From: an uncultured Prevotellaceae bacterium
GTDB taxonomy: Bacteria > Bacteroidota > Bacteroidia > Bacteroidales > Bacteroidaceae
Length of the DNA: 11,764 nucleotides
NCBI GenBank assembly: GCA_946413885.1
Contig: CAMKMK010000056.1
Location: 1-11,764 of the forward strand
Reading direction: 5' to 3'
The notes under the pieces are model-generated. The model did no database searches, was not told the DNA's origin, and saw only the letters and a list, made by a program, of their open reading frames with translations. The stretch's first letter is position 1. Each line of letters starts with the position of its first letter. A program made the translations under genes and the position numbers. Below, piece by piece: positions 1-7,512 of the stretch.

Positions 1-593
1 TAGAAATAAGTGGAAACCTGAGTGCTTTCGATTCACATATCAAAGACTGGATTCAATGGTTGCCAAACGCGAAAGGTTATTGGGAACCCAGCAATGTTCG
101 CAAAGTCCACAACTATGGGACAGAAATGAGTTTACACATCGATTACAGGCTTACTCGCAACTGGCGACTGAAACTAAGCGGAAGCCATGCTTTCACCCCC
201 TCTATCAATAAAGGAGAGAATCTCAATTCCAACGATGCGTCATACGGAAAACAACTTTGCTATGTACCACGCATTTCTGCCAACCTAAGCGGTCAGCTCG
301 CTTGGAAAAGTTGGACCTTCAAATATAGGTGGAATCACTATAGTGAACGCTTCACGACAACCAGCAACGAGGTAAACTTTATCACAGGTCGGCTGAAGCC
401 CTACTACATGTCTGACATCAGTCTCGAGAAAGCTTTTTCATGGCGACGGGGACATGCCTCGATAAAAGGAATAGTCAACAATCTCTTTAATACCAAGTAT
501 GTGACAGTACTATCACGTCCTATGGCACCACGCAACTACGAAATATACTTTGAATTTCGACCACAATGGAAAAGAAAATCTTCTGTAAATTAG
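1..593 (+). CDS. TonB-dependent outer-membrane receptor, C-terminal part (cut by window start)
   Basis: The reading frame is open from position 3, so this is the end of a longer gene; a TTG at position 60 is internal and not the start. About 196 residues are visible. They show the alternating polar/aromatic pattern of outer-membrane beta-strands and typical receptor landmarks: a 'GNLSAFDSHIKDWIQW' strand, 'YGKQLCYVPRISAN', 'NNLFNTKYVTV' and a final 'RPMAPRNYEIYFEF' strand. Such receptors import siderophores, heme or corrinoids using TonB energy. The plug domain and TonB box lie outside the window. The gene overlaps the next one by 28 nt, and the genes that follow encode a FecCD-type importer, so it is probably the outer-membrane entry point for the same ligand. 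The C-terminal strands recall Bacteroidota BtuB-like receptors, but the ligand cannot be assigned. The protein runs seven residues past the last tryptophan, whereas most such barrels end on an aromatic residue. Confidence 0.87.
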   Translation, partial: EISGNLSAFDSHIKDWIQWLPNAKGYWEPSNVRKVHNYGTEMSLHIDYRLTRNWRLKLSGSHAFTPSINKGENLNSNDASYGKQLCYVPRISANLSGQLAWKSWTFKYRWNHYSERFTTTSNEVNFITGRLKPYYMSDISLEKAFSWRRGHASIKGIVNNLFNTKYVTVLSRPMAPRNYEIYFEFRPQWKRKSSVN

Positions 594-1672
594 GCTACTT
601 CCTACTGCTTGTTTCTGGTTTGCTTATTACGGCTTGCCAACACCATCAGTCCATCTCGTCTGAAGAGGATGGCGATACCATTTCTTTGCGTTATGCACGA
701 AACCTGACAATGGTGCAGTACAAGGACCGTTTGGAAGTCTTTCAACGCAATCCTTGGGATACAACCAAAGTATTGAACCATTACACAATTGTCTCCCAAA
801 AAGGTAAACATCCCAATGAGGTGATAGTCCCATTGCAGAAAGCAGCTGTCTTTACCTCTGTTCATTGTGCTCTGTTGCAGGAATTGGGAGCTGAAGCTTC
901 CATTGGCGGTGTATACGACCTTCAATACATCCACCTTCCCTTTATCGAGCAAAAAGTGAAGGAAGGGGCCATCTTGGATTTGGGAAACGCCATGAATCCC
1001 AACATCGAGCACGTCATGGAACTGCATCCTGATGCCCTGATGCCCAATCCTTTTGAGAATAGTGGAGGATACGGCCGTTTGGAGCGATTGGGGATTCCCA
1101 TCATAGAATGTGCTGACTACATGGAGGTGAATCCTCTGGCCCGTGCAGAATGGATGCGTTTCTATGGTCGTCTCTTTGGTGTGGGAGAGAGAGCCGACAG
1201 CCTCTTCCTACAAATTGAGAAACGCTACCTTTCTCTTCGCGAAAAGACGTTGCAAGCCCAAACTCACCCAAGACTGATTTGCGACATACCCTACAGCGGC
1301 CAATGGATGCTTCCTGGTGACGGAAGTACGATGGGGCAGATGTACAACGATGCTGGGGCGAACTATGTCTTCAGCGATTTGGAAGGTGCTGGCAGCATTC
1401 CGCTTAGCATTGAGCATGTGCTGGATCGAGCCTTGACAGCAGAGGTTTGGATCTTCAAGCATCATGGTCCCATCACTCGCGAACAGATTTATCATGATAC
1501 TCCATTACTTAAGGATGTTCCTGCCTCCATGTGGTTTTGCGACACTTCCACAAGTGGATTCTACGAGGAAACTCCTTTCCATCCTGAACGCTTATTGGCA
1601 AATTTGATACAGATTTTACACCCAGAACTTGGCATTCAGACAGAAAAAGCGTATTTTTGCCCCTTAGAATGA
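566..1672 (+). CDS. ABC importer substrate-binding lipoprotein (FecB/BtuF/FhuD type)
   Basis: A 368-residue periplasmic-binding protein of the iron-siderophore/cobalamin class (Peripla_BP_2). The N-terminus is a lipoprotein signal: basic start, hydrophobic stretch and lipobox ITAC with Cys24 as the lipidation site, so it should be membrane-anchored in the periplasm. The binding domain covers roughly residues 85-350. Segments that look typical of the Bacteroidota branch are 'RNPWDTTKVL' (about 62-71), 'SVHCALLQELGA', 'IECADYMEVNPLARAEWMRF' and 'ETPFHPERLLANLIQILHP' near the C-terminus. Its role would be to take ligand delivered by the outer-membrane receptor and pass it to the permease. It overlaps the receptor gene by 28 nt, and its stop TGA overlaps the permease ATG as ATGA, which suggests translational coupling. 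The ligand (ferric chelate, heme or corrinoid) cannot be told from the sequence. Confidence 0.92.
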   Translation: MEKKIFCKLGYFLLLVSGLLITACQHHQSISSEEDGDTISLRYARNLTMVQYKDRLEVFQRNPWDTTKVLNHYTIVSQKGKHPNEVIVPLQKAAVFTSVHCALLQELGAEASIGGVYDLQYIHLPFIEQKVKEGAILDLGNAMNPNIEHVMELHPDALMPNPFENSGGYGRLERLGIPIIECADYMEVNPLARAEWMRFYGRLFGVGERADSLFLQIEKRYLSLREKTLQAQTHPRLICDIPYSGQWMLPGDGSTMGQMYNDAGANYVFSDLEGAGSIPLSIEHVLDRALTAEVWIFKHHGPITREQIYHDTPLLKDVPASMWFCDTSTSGFYEETPFHPERLLANLIQILHPELGIQTEKAYFCPLE

Positions 1673-2682
1673 GGCATACGAGTGTTTTGATCATACTGAT
1701 TTTGGTAGTTGCCATCCTGGCTGTCGCCAATCTGTTATGGGGATCCCTCAGCATCCCTGTGGAAGATGTATGGCGTATCCTGTGTGGTGAGGAGATTGAG
1801 GGGCATGCCAGCTGGACCTATATTATTCGCCAAAGTCGCGTGCCTCAGATGATTACAGCCATCCTATGCGGCGCCTCCCTAAGCACGTGCGGACTCATGC
1901 TCCAAACCACCTTTCGCAATCCATTGGCTGGCCCTTCCATCTTAGGTATCGATTCAGGTGCCAATCTGGGAGTCGCTATCGTGATGCTGCTTCTGGGCGG
2001 TTCCGTCACGTTAGGCAGTCTCAGTCTGGCAGGATACTTCCTTGTCGTCATAGCAGCTATGTTGGGAGCTTTGGCTATCATGATGCTTCTGATGTTTCTT
2101 TCCCACATACTGCGCAGCAAGGTGATGCTGCTTATCACAGGCGTTATCATCAGTTACGTTACTGGCAGTATCATCCAATTGCTCAACTACACAGCTACTG
2201 AGGAGGGAGTTCACAGTTTCATCCTTTGGGGAATGGGCAACTTCAGCAGCGTGAGCCTGGAGCGTCTTCCTCTCTTCAGCTCTCTTATCGTGACAGGACT
2301 CGTTATGGCCCTGCTGATGATAAAACCCTTGGATGCTCTCTTGCTGGGCGACCGTTATGCCCAGAACTTAGGAATCCGCATCCCCAGAGTCCGCCAAGGT
2401 TTGCTTCTCACAACAGGTATCCTGACGGCAACCACAACCGCTTTTTGTGGTCCTATTTCCTTTTTGGGGTTGGCTGTGCCGCACATCGCCCGTTTAACGC
2501 TTGGCACCAGCATCCATCGGGTTCTCTTACCAGGCACCATGCTAATGGGGGCTGTCCTGACACTCATCTGCAATCTGCTGAGCACCTTACCACGAAATGG
2601 CAGTCTCATTCCCATCAATGTGATCACGCCTATCATCGGCGCACCCGTCATCTTGTATGTGATTCTGAAGAAAGACAAATAA
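1669..2682 (+). CDS. FecCD-family ABC importer permease
   Basis: A polytopic inner-membrane protein of 337 residues when started at the ATG at 1669. A TTG at 1657 would add four residues, but the ATG forms a classic ATGA overlap with the preceding stop and leads directly into the first membrane segment, so it is preferred. Eight to ten hydrophobic segments run from about residue 5 to 333. Family motifs are clear: 'RNPLAGPSILGIDSGANLG' (about 82-100), the cytoplasmic coupling region 'GDRYAQNLGIRIPRVR' (about 224-239), 'FCGPISFLGLAVPHIAR' (about 258-274) and 'ITPIIGAPVILYVIL' at the C-terminus. Transporters of this type (BtuC, FecCD, FhuB) form a homodimeric channel with two ATPase subunits and import metal chelates or vitamin B12. 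Its partner ATPase is two genes downstream, separated by the GH20 gene. Confidence 0.95.
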   Translation: MRHTSVLIILILVVAILAVANLLWGSLSIPVEDVWRILCGEEIEGHASWTYIIRQSRVPQMITAILCGASLSTCGLMLQTTFRNPLAGPSILGIDSGANLGVAIVMLLLGGSVTLGSLSLAGYFLVVIAAMLGALAIMMLLMFLSHILRSKVMLLITGVIISYVTGSIIQLLNYTATEEGVHSFILWGMGNFSSVSLERLPLFSSLIVTGLVMALLMIKPLDALLLGDRYAQNLGIRIPRVRQGLLLTTGILTATTTAFCGPISFLGLAVPHIARLTLGTSIHRVLLPGTMLMGAVLTLICNLLSTLPRNGSLIPINVITPIIGAPVILYVILKKDK

Positions 2683-2717
2683 AATCAACATAGTATAAAC
2701 AATAAACACTTACTGAC

Positions 2718-4313
2718 ATGAAAAAGATAATCTTTGTATTGGTTGCCACATGGATGAGTTTCAACTCGATGGCAGATGTTACCTACCAAGTGATTCCTCT
2801 CCCTCAGTCTATCAAGCTTGATCCTTCAGGCAAAAATGCTCAACTCATCAAGGGACAGGTTGTTTCCTACCCTGCCGACAATGCTGAAATGAAGCGCAAT
2901 GCTCAGTTCGCTCAAGAGTTTCTGGGCCTGAAGCCTCAGGTTGCTGCCAAAAAAGTGAAGACACCCGTCAACCTGACTTTAGGTCTGCAGAGCGAAAACC
3001 CTGACGCTTACCAGATAACGATTGACAAGAAGGGGATCACCATCCAGGGCGCCAGCGAAAGCGGAGTCTTTTATGGCATCCAAACCTTACGCAAGAGTGT
3101 GGCTCTCGAGGAGGGCGACACCATCTCCCTACCCTTTGCTACAATAACTGGCGAACCACGTTTCCAATATCGTGGCACGATGCTCGATTGCGCACGTCAT
3201 TTCTTCCCCGTTACCTTCATCAAGGAATTCATCGATATCCTTGCCCTGCATGGAGTGAACAAGTTTCATTGGCATCTGACTGACGACCAGGGGTGGCGTT
3301 TCGAAGTAAAGGCTCTGCCTGAGCTTGCCAAGAAAGGAAGCTATCGTCCCTACACCATCATTGGCAGTAATGTAGGGCTGGGTCAGGGCGATCCCATCTG
3401 GGACGACACACCTGAAGAAGGCTATTACACGCAAGCCGAACTGCGTGAAATCGTCCAGTATGCCCAAGAGCGTTATATCACCATCATTCCTGAGATTGAC
3501 CTCCCTGGCCACATGGTGGCAGCCCTCAGCGTGTATCCTAATCTGGGTTGCACAGGTGGTCCTTATTTCGTTCGCCCTTATTGGGGAGTGGATCCTGACG
3601 TTCTTTGTGCAGGCAACCCTGAGACTTTGAAATTCATCCACACCGTATTGGGAGAGCTCTGTGAGGTATTTCCCAGCAAATACATTCATGTAGGTGGCGA
3701 CGAGAGCCCCAGAGACCGCTGGAAGAAATGCGAGAAATGCCAAAACAAGAAGAAAGAATTGCAACTGGACAACGAGGCTCAGCTGCAGACTTACATCCTC
3801 AAGGACGTAGAGAAATTCCTTAGCCAGCATGGACGTGAGCTGATCGGATGGGACGAGATTCTCGAAGGAGGCCTGTCAGAAGGCGCTACCGTCATGAGTT
3901 GGCGCGGCTACAAAGGAGGCATCACAGCAGCCCGTCTCCACCATCGCGTCATTATGACTCCCACAGACAACTGCTACATCGACTACTACCAACTCAAGAA
4001 CCAGCGCGCCCAGCCTCATGCCATTGGAGGATATCTGCCTTTGAGCAAGGTCTACGCAATGGAGCCCATTCCAAGCGATCTGACTGAAGAAGAAGGGAAA
4101 TTCATCTTAGGGGCTCAATGTAATCTCTGGACAGAGTATGTCTTAAGCCCCAAACATGCAGAATACATGCTCCTGCCCCGCCTGGATGCAATGTGCGAGG
4201 TTCAATGGCTCCAGCCTGACCAGAAGAACTTCGAAGCCTTCACGACACGTCTGGCCGATATGGAGAAACTTTACAGGAAACTTGGTTACAGCTACTGCAC
4301 CGCCTACGAGTAA
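2718..4313 (+). CDS. Secreted GH20 beta-N-acetylhexosaminidase
   Basis: A 531-residue family 20 glycoside hydrolase that removes terminal beta-linked GlcNAc or GalNAc. It starts with a signal peptide, probably cut after Ala19 (SMA|D), with no lipobox, so it is likely periplasmic or exported. Residues about 25-145 match the GH20b N-terminal domain and about 150-500 the catalytic barrel. Active-site residues are present: Arg160 in 'LDCARHF', 'FHWHLTDDQGW' around 183-193, the Asp328-Glu329 pair in 'HVGGDE' (Glu as general acid, Asp orienting the substrate acetamido group), Tyr420, and Trp471/Glu473 in 'LWTEYV'. It should therefore be active by substrate-assisted catalysis. It ends soon after the barrel, so it is a compact family member with no added binding module. 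It lies 35 nt after the permease and 36 nt before the ATPase, on the same strand and with no promoter visible, so it is probably co-transcribed with the importer. Confidence 0.94.
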   Translation: MKKIIFVLVATWMSFNSMADVTYQVIPLPQSIKLDPSGKNAQLIKGQVVSYPADNAEMKRNAQFAQEFLGLKPQVAAKKVKTPVNLTLGLQSENPDAYQITIDKKGITIQGASESGVFYGIQTLRKSVALEEGDTISLPFATITGEPRFQYRGTMLDCARHFFPVTFIKEFIDILALHGVNKFHWHLTDDQGWRFEVKALPELAKKGSYRPYTIIGSNVGLGQGDPIWDDTPEEGYYTQAELREIVQYAQERYITIIPEIDLPGHMVAALSVYPNLGCTGGPYFVRPYWGVDPDVLCAGNPETLKFIHTVLGELCEVFPSKYIHVGGDESPRDRWKKCEKCQNKKKELQLDNEAQLQTYILKDVEKFLSQHGRELIGWDEILEGGLSEGATVMSWRGYKGGITAARLHHRVIMTPTDNCYIDYYQLKNQRAQPHAIGGYLPLSKVYAMEPIPSDLTEEEGKFILGAQCNLWTEYVLSPKHAEYMLLPRLDAMCEVQWLQPDQKNFEAFTTRLADMEKLYRKLGYSYCTAYE

Positions 4314-4349
4314 TTTGGAGAACAAATCCTCAGTAGCTGAAAAAGGAAT

Positions 4350-5108
4350 ATGATTGAACTCAAGAACCTGACTACGGGCTATGGTGAACACATCGTAGCC
4401 CGCAGTATCAACTCCATCATCCCTGAAGGAAATCTTATCAGCCTCTTAGGGCCGAACGGTGTGGGCAAGAGTACCCTCCTGCGCACCCTTTGCGCCTTCC
4501 AGCCTGCCATCTCTGGCGACATCATCATCAATGGCACCTCTCTCCAAGAACTTACCCAAGCCCAATTGAGCCGAATCATCAGCGTGGTGCTGACAGAGCG
4601 ACTTGACGTTCGCGCGATGACGGTCCATAATCTTGTTTCCTTGGGACGAAGCCCCTATACAGGCTTCTGGGGACGACTGGATGAGGAAGACGAGAGGCAA
4701 GTACGCCAAGCCATCGACCAAGTGGGGATTTCTGAGCTCTACGAGCGGGAGATTGGGACCCTAAGCGATGGAGAACTTCAGAAAGCCATGATAGCCAAAG
4801 CTTTGGCCCAGCAGACTCCCATCATCCTACTGGATGAACCCACAGCTTTCCTGGATTTCCCCTCCAAAGTGGAAATGATGCGTATGTTGCACCGTCTGGC
4901 CCACGAGATGAACAAGACTATTTTCCTCAGCACACACGACGTGGAGATGGCTCTCCAACTCAGCGACCAGCTTTGGCTCATGACTGCAGAAGGAGTCCAC
5001 TCTGGCACGCCTGATGAACTCACAGCCGATGGAAGCCTGGCAGATTTCATCCATATCGAGGGCATTCACTTCGACTCAGAAAGAAAACTGTTCATCATCG
5101 AACATTAA
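4350..5108 (+). CDS. ABC importer ATPase (FecE/FepC/BtuD type)
   Basis: A 252-residue cytoplasmic nucleotide-binding subunit that powers the FecCD-type permease. Walker A is 'GPNGVGKST' at 34-42, the signature is 'LSDGE' at 138-142 (a variant of LSGGQ), Walker B is 'IILLDEP' at 158-164 with Glu163 as catalytic base, the D-loop follows at 'AFLD' 166-169, and the switch histidine is His196 in 'STHD'. 'VHNLVSLGRSPYTGFWGRL' is typical of siderophore/B12 importer ATPases. The Q-loop position, aligned by eye with FecE, holds Thr82 in 'VVLTER' rather than Gln. An AAGGA sits only two bases before the ATG, too close to be a normal ribosome site. It closes the operon, and the next gene is convergent. 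Length is normal for the family. Confidence 0.95.
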   Translation: MIELKNLTTGYGEHIVARSINSIIPEGNLISLLGPNGVGKSTLLRTLCAFQPAISGDIIINGTSLQELTQAQLSRIISVVLTERLDVRAMTVHNLVSLGRSPYTGFWGRLDEEDERQVRQAIDQVGISELYEREIGTLSDGELQKAMIAKALAQQTPIILLDEPTAFLDFPSKVEMMRMLHRLAHEMNKTIFLSTHDVEMALQLSDQLWLMTAEGVHSGTPDELTADGSLADFIHIEGIHFDSERKLFIIEH

Positions 5109-5178
5109 GCGGATTCCGCCATCGATTGGCAGCCTTCCGCATCCCATTTGTCGAACTAAAGAAAAGGCAGCGGAAAGA

Positions 5179-5254
5179 CAACACGTTGAAAAGGCAAAAT
5201 CAACACGTTGAAACCTCGAAGACAACACGTTGATTCTGGCATTTCAACACGTTG
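5179..5254. repeat. Four CAACACGTTG copies phased every 22 nt
   Basis: The 10-mer CAACACGTTG occurs without mismatch at 5179-5188, 5201-5210, 5223-5232 and 5245-5254. Starts are exactly 22 nt apart, so each copy is followed by a 12-nt spacer, and the three spacers differ from one another (AAAAGGCAAAAT, AAACCTCGAAGA, ATTCTGGCATTT). The unit is itself nearly palindromic: CAAC and GTTG arms around an AC centre. All four have the same orientation. Neither neighbouring 22-nt step (5157, 5267) carries the unit. The array lies between the converging ATPase and DUF4861 genes, inside a 187-nt intergenic region (5109-5295) with no other clear feature. Twenty-two bp is close to two turns of B-DNA, so the copies would face the same side of the helix; that suggests a protein-bound array, which is inference. 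Confidence 0.9.
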
Positions 5255-5295
5255 CGATTTCTGACGCCAAAAATCGACCTGCAGGACTTGTGATT

Positions 5296-6465
5296 TCAGA
5301 ATTTCAAGTTCAAAGGTTCCTTGAGGGCCACTCCGCAATCCACTTTCAGGGGTTCCTGCAGCAAAACCTTGTAATCCTTCAGGAGACTTTCCCAAACATT
5401 CATCGAAGGCACATCGTATCCGCTCCATCCTGAGCCGAAATAGTAGACGAAGGTCTCGCCATCTGTATAGGGTTTCCTGCCTATCACATGACCAATGCCC
5501 ATCGAGACTTCCTTTTCCAGCGGAAGATATTCCAGCTTGCTCATCTTCTCTGGATACAGACAGGCGACATAGAGCTGACCGTTTCGCGTCTTGGGCGAAC
5601 TGATATTGTCGGCATAGGCGACGTATTGATTCTTCTTATTGATTATGTATGCGTGAGGGTTATCCTTATGCACTACGAGGCCTGAGACGACATCCGTCTT
5701 TCCGCTGATGCCTTTATAGGTCACTTCGCAACGCACCAGATGACTGCCCCTGTCCTGTCGAATCAGTCGAGTCTCTGTGAAACCTTCCTCATGCCTGTAG
5801 GTCAAACGGGCGGTAAATCTGAGTGGGCCGTTGTCCAATATCTCCACCTCATCGTAAACGATCGAATAGAGGAGGCTGTCGCCACGCATCAAAGCTGGAG
5901 CGCCACAGCCTAGCGTTGGTCCTACCGTATAGGCATCCATCCCCAATCCATGATCCTCGTGATAGGATACTTTGTTTTTGAATAATCCCTGATACAGGCT
6001 GTCGAGGCTGGGAGCAGGTTGATTCTTGGTAAAACAATCTATTCCATGAGGGTTGTCCCTGCGCAAATCCGGCCCATACAGACGCCACGCGTTGCGGTCG
6101 TTCTCCCATCCCAAATCATCGCGGCGCTCAGGATAGACACGTCCGCTCACGTCGTTGCGATACTTCTGAGGCTGGCCTACCGTGATCTCATAGCGCTCAG
6201 TTTCCAGCGGATGAGCCATTGATTGCACCAGCAGAAGGCCATCGTATGTCAGCTGGCTAGGCACCTCCACCCCATCTGCATTCTTTACCAGAATAGGCGT
6301 CCCCTGTGCCACACCCAGTTTGGAGTACACCTCTTTGGCAGGGAATTCTGCCAGGTCTCTCCTGTTCAGGTCAACAGGATTGGTTACGTGCACCATAACG
6401 GTCTGCCCTACTCCACTAAGACTCAGCAGGAAAAAACCAAGAAACAAGAAACTACTCTTTTTCAT
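5296..6465 (-). CDS. Secreted DUF4861 family protein
   Basis: A 389-residue protein when started at the ATG at 6465-6463, which leads straight into a signal peptide ('MKKSSFLFLGFFLLSLSGVGQ', cleavage near residue 19-20). Upstream starts at 6471 or 6531 are possible, but the latter would put 22 mostly polar residues before the signal. The body resembles the DUF4861 family of Bacteroidota (recognised by pattern): 'VTNPVDLNRRDLAEFPAKEV', 'VPSQLTYDG', 'GRVYPERRDDLGWENDRNAWRLYGP', 'SYHEDHGLGMDAYTVGPTLGCGAP', 'EILDNGPLRFTARLTY' and 'DVVSGLVVHKD'. These proteins are usually found near polysaccharide-degradation genes and a glycan role is suspected, but I cannot state a reaction. Its start lies 14 nt inside the end of the radical SAM gene, so the two are probably translated from one message. 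It converges on the transport operon across the 22-nt repeat array. Confidence 0.77.
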   Translation of the reverse strand: MKKSSFLFLGFFLLSLSGVGQTVMVHVTNPVDLNRRDLAEFPAKEVYSKLGVAQGTPILVKNADGVEVPSQLTYDGLLLVQSMAHPLETERYEITVGQPQKYRNDVSGRVYPERRDDLGWENDRNAWRLYGPDLRRDNPHGIDCFTKNQPAPSLDSLYQGLFKNKVSYHEDHGLGMDAYTVGPTLGCGAPALMRGDSLLYSIVYDEVEILDNGPLRFTARLTYRHEEGFTETRLIRQDRGSHLVRCEVTYKGISGKTDVVSGLVVHKDNPHAYIINKKNQYVAYADNISSPKTRNGQLYVACLYPEKMSKLEYLPLEKEVSMGIGHVIGRKPYTDGETFVYYFGSGWSGYDVPSMNVWESLLKDYKVLLQEPLKVDCGVALKEPLNLKF

Positions 6466-7399
6466 AATCATAAACTGTCTGTCTGTTCTCTGAGAGAGGA
6501 CTTTTCGAGGCAAGGCCGTTCTCTCGTTCATCCAGAAGATTCTTTAAAAGGTTCGCGAACTCGTAATTCTTCAGCCCCCAGTTGGGAGCGACAAGCAGGT
6601 CTGGGGGACATTGGCTCACAAAGCGCTCCAGGACGAGTGTCTGGGGGAGATGAGCGATATAGTCCAACACCAAACGAATGTAGTCCTCTGCCTTTGGAAG
6701 AGGCCAAGGATGACGTTCATACTCGTGAGCGAGAGCCGTTCCTCGAATGATCTGCAACTGATGCAGTTTAAGTGTTGTCAGGGGAAGCTTGGCGATCTCG
6801 TCGGCCTGACGCATAAGCTCATCATGGCTCTCCCAGGGGAATCCCAGGATGACATGCCCTCCAACACGAATTCCTCGCTCTACAGTTCTGCGGACTGCTT
6901 CCTTCGTTTGGGCGAACGTGTGCCCTCGATTGACACGACGCAACGTGTCGTCGCTTGCACTCTCTATCCCATACTCCACCAGCAGAAAAGTTCGCTGGTT
7001 CAGCTCTTCCAAATAATCCAGCAAGGCATCAGACATACAGTCAGGACGGGTCCCTATGACAAGCCCAACAACATCCTCCACGCTGATTGCCTCCTCATAC
7101 AAAGTCCTCAGGCGCTCTAAATCTCCATACGTGTTCGTGTACGCCTGGAAGTAAGCCAAGTACTTCATTGTCGGATACTTGCGGGCAAAGAAACGCTTCC
7201 CTTCCTCCAGTTGCTCACTCACCGTCTGCGTGGGCTGGCAATAGGCTGGATTGAATGTCTGGTTGAGGCAGAAAGTGCAACCTCCAGTCCCCACCTTGCC
7301 GTCCCTGTTGGGACAAGTGAAGCCAGCATTGACAGAAATCTTCTGCACCTTCGTGCCCAACTGTTCCTTCAGCCAGGAGCCAAATTCCACATATTTCAT
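6452..7399 (-). CDS. Radical SAM protein, YhcC/TIGR01212 type
   Basis: A 315-residue soluble protein. The iron-sulfur motif sits near the N-terminus as Cys29, Cys41 and Cys44 in 'CPNRDGKVGTGGCTFC', a CX11CX2C spacing in the context characteristic of E. coli YhcC and TIGR01212 proteins rather than plain CX3CX2C. Other family segments are 'KYLAYFQAYTNTYG' (about 79-92), 'VVGLVIGTRPDC', 'LVEYGIESASDDTLRRVNRGH' and 'GGHVILGFPWES', which form the SAM-binding barrel. Members resemble the Elp3/MiaB-like radical SAM fold; their substrate is, to my knowledge, not firmly established. The gene starts 113 nt from the divergent DPP IV gene, and its stop overlaps the DUF4861 start. The pairing with a secreted DUF4861 protein has no obvious functional reason and may be positional only. 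Confidence 0.9.
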   Translation of the reverse strand: MKYVEFGSWLKEQLGTKVQKISVNAGFTCPNRDGKVGTGGCTFCLNQTFNPAYCQPTQTVSEQLEEGKRFFARKYPTMKYLAYFQAYTNTYGDLERLRTLYEEAISVEDVVGLVIGTRPDCMSDALLDYLEELNQRTFLLVEYGIESASDDTLRRVNRGHTFAQTKEAVRRTVERGIRVGGHVILGFPWESHDELMRQADEIAKLPLTTLKLHQLQIIRGTALAHEYERHPWPLPKAEDYIRLVLDYIAHLPQTLVLERFVSQCPPDLLVAPNWGLKNYEFANLLKNLLDERENGLASKSPLSENRQTVYDYEKE

Positions 7400-7453
7400 G
7401 CCACAAAATTACAAAAAAAACATAAACGTTACCTATCTGCCTCTAAGAAACTC

Positions 7454-7483
7454 TTTTACTCTCAACGAAAAGTATTATCTTTG
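7454..7483 (+). promoter_or_regulatory. Candidate Bacteroides-type promoter for the DPP IV gene
   Basis: TATCTTTG at 7476-7483 matches the Bacteroides -7 consensus TAnnTTTG exactly. Eighteen bases upstream is TTTT (7454-7457), a three-of-four match to the -33 TTTG box. Transcription would begin near 7490, giving a leader of about 20-25 nt before the ATG at 7513. The placement in an A/T-rich divergent intergenic region supports it; the weak -33 box limits confidence. Confidence 0.5.
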
Positions 7484-7512
7484 CACATAGAAAACAATAA
7501 ACGAATAGCAAA

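Noticed and set aside
3129..3830. 233-codon minus-strand open frame inside GH20
   Set aside because: Antisense to a gene with intact catalytic motifs; its translation shows no recognisable domain.
5109..5119. Hairpin GCGGATTCCGC directly after the ATPase stop as a terminator
   Set aside because: The stem is only 4-5 bp and no T-run follows; too weak to annotate.
5179..5254. CRISPR array
   Set aside because: Units are 10 nt and spacers 12 nt, far shorter than CRISPR repeats and spacers, and no cas gene is in the window.
6941..6950. Reverse-strand CGACACGTTG, same variant as at 11563
   Set aside because: It lies inside the conserved radical SAM coding region and has no partner at 22 nt, so it is explained by codons.
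7404..7411. TAATTTTG on the minus strand just before the radical SAM start, matching the -7 consensus
   Set aside because: It ends four bases before the ATG, leaving practically no leader, and no -33 box is found at the right distance; an A/T-rich chance match is likely.
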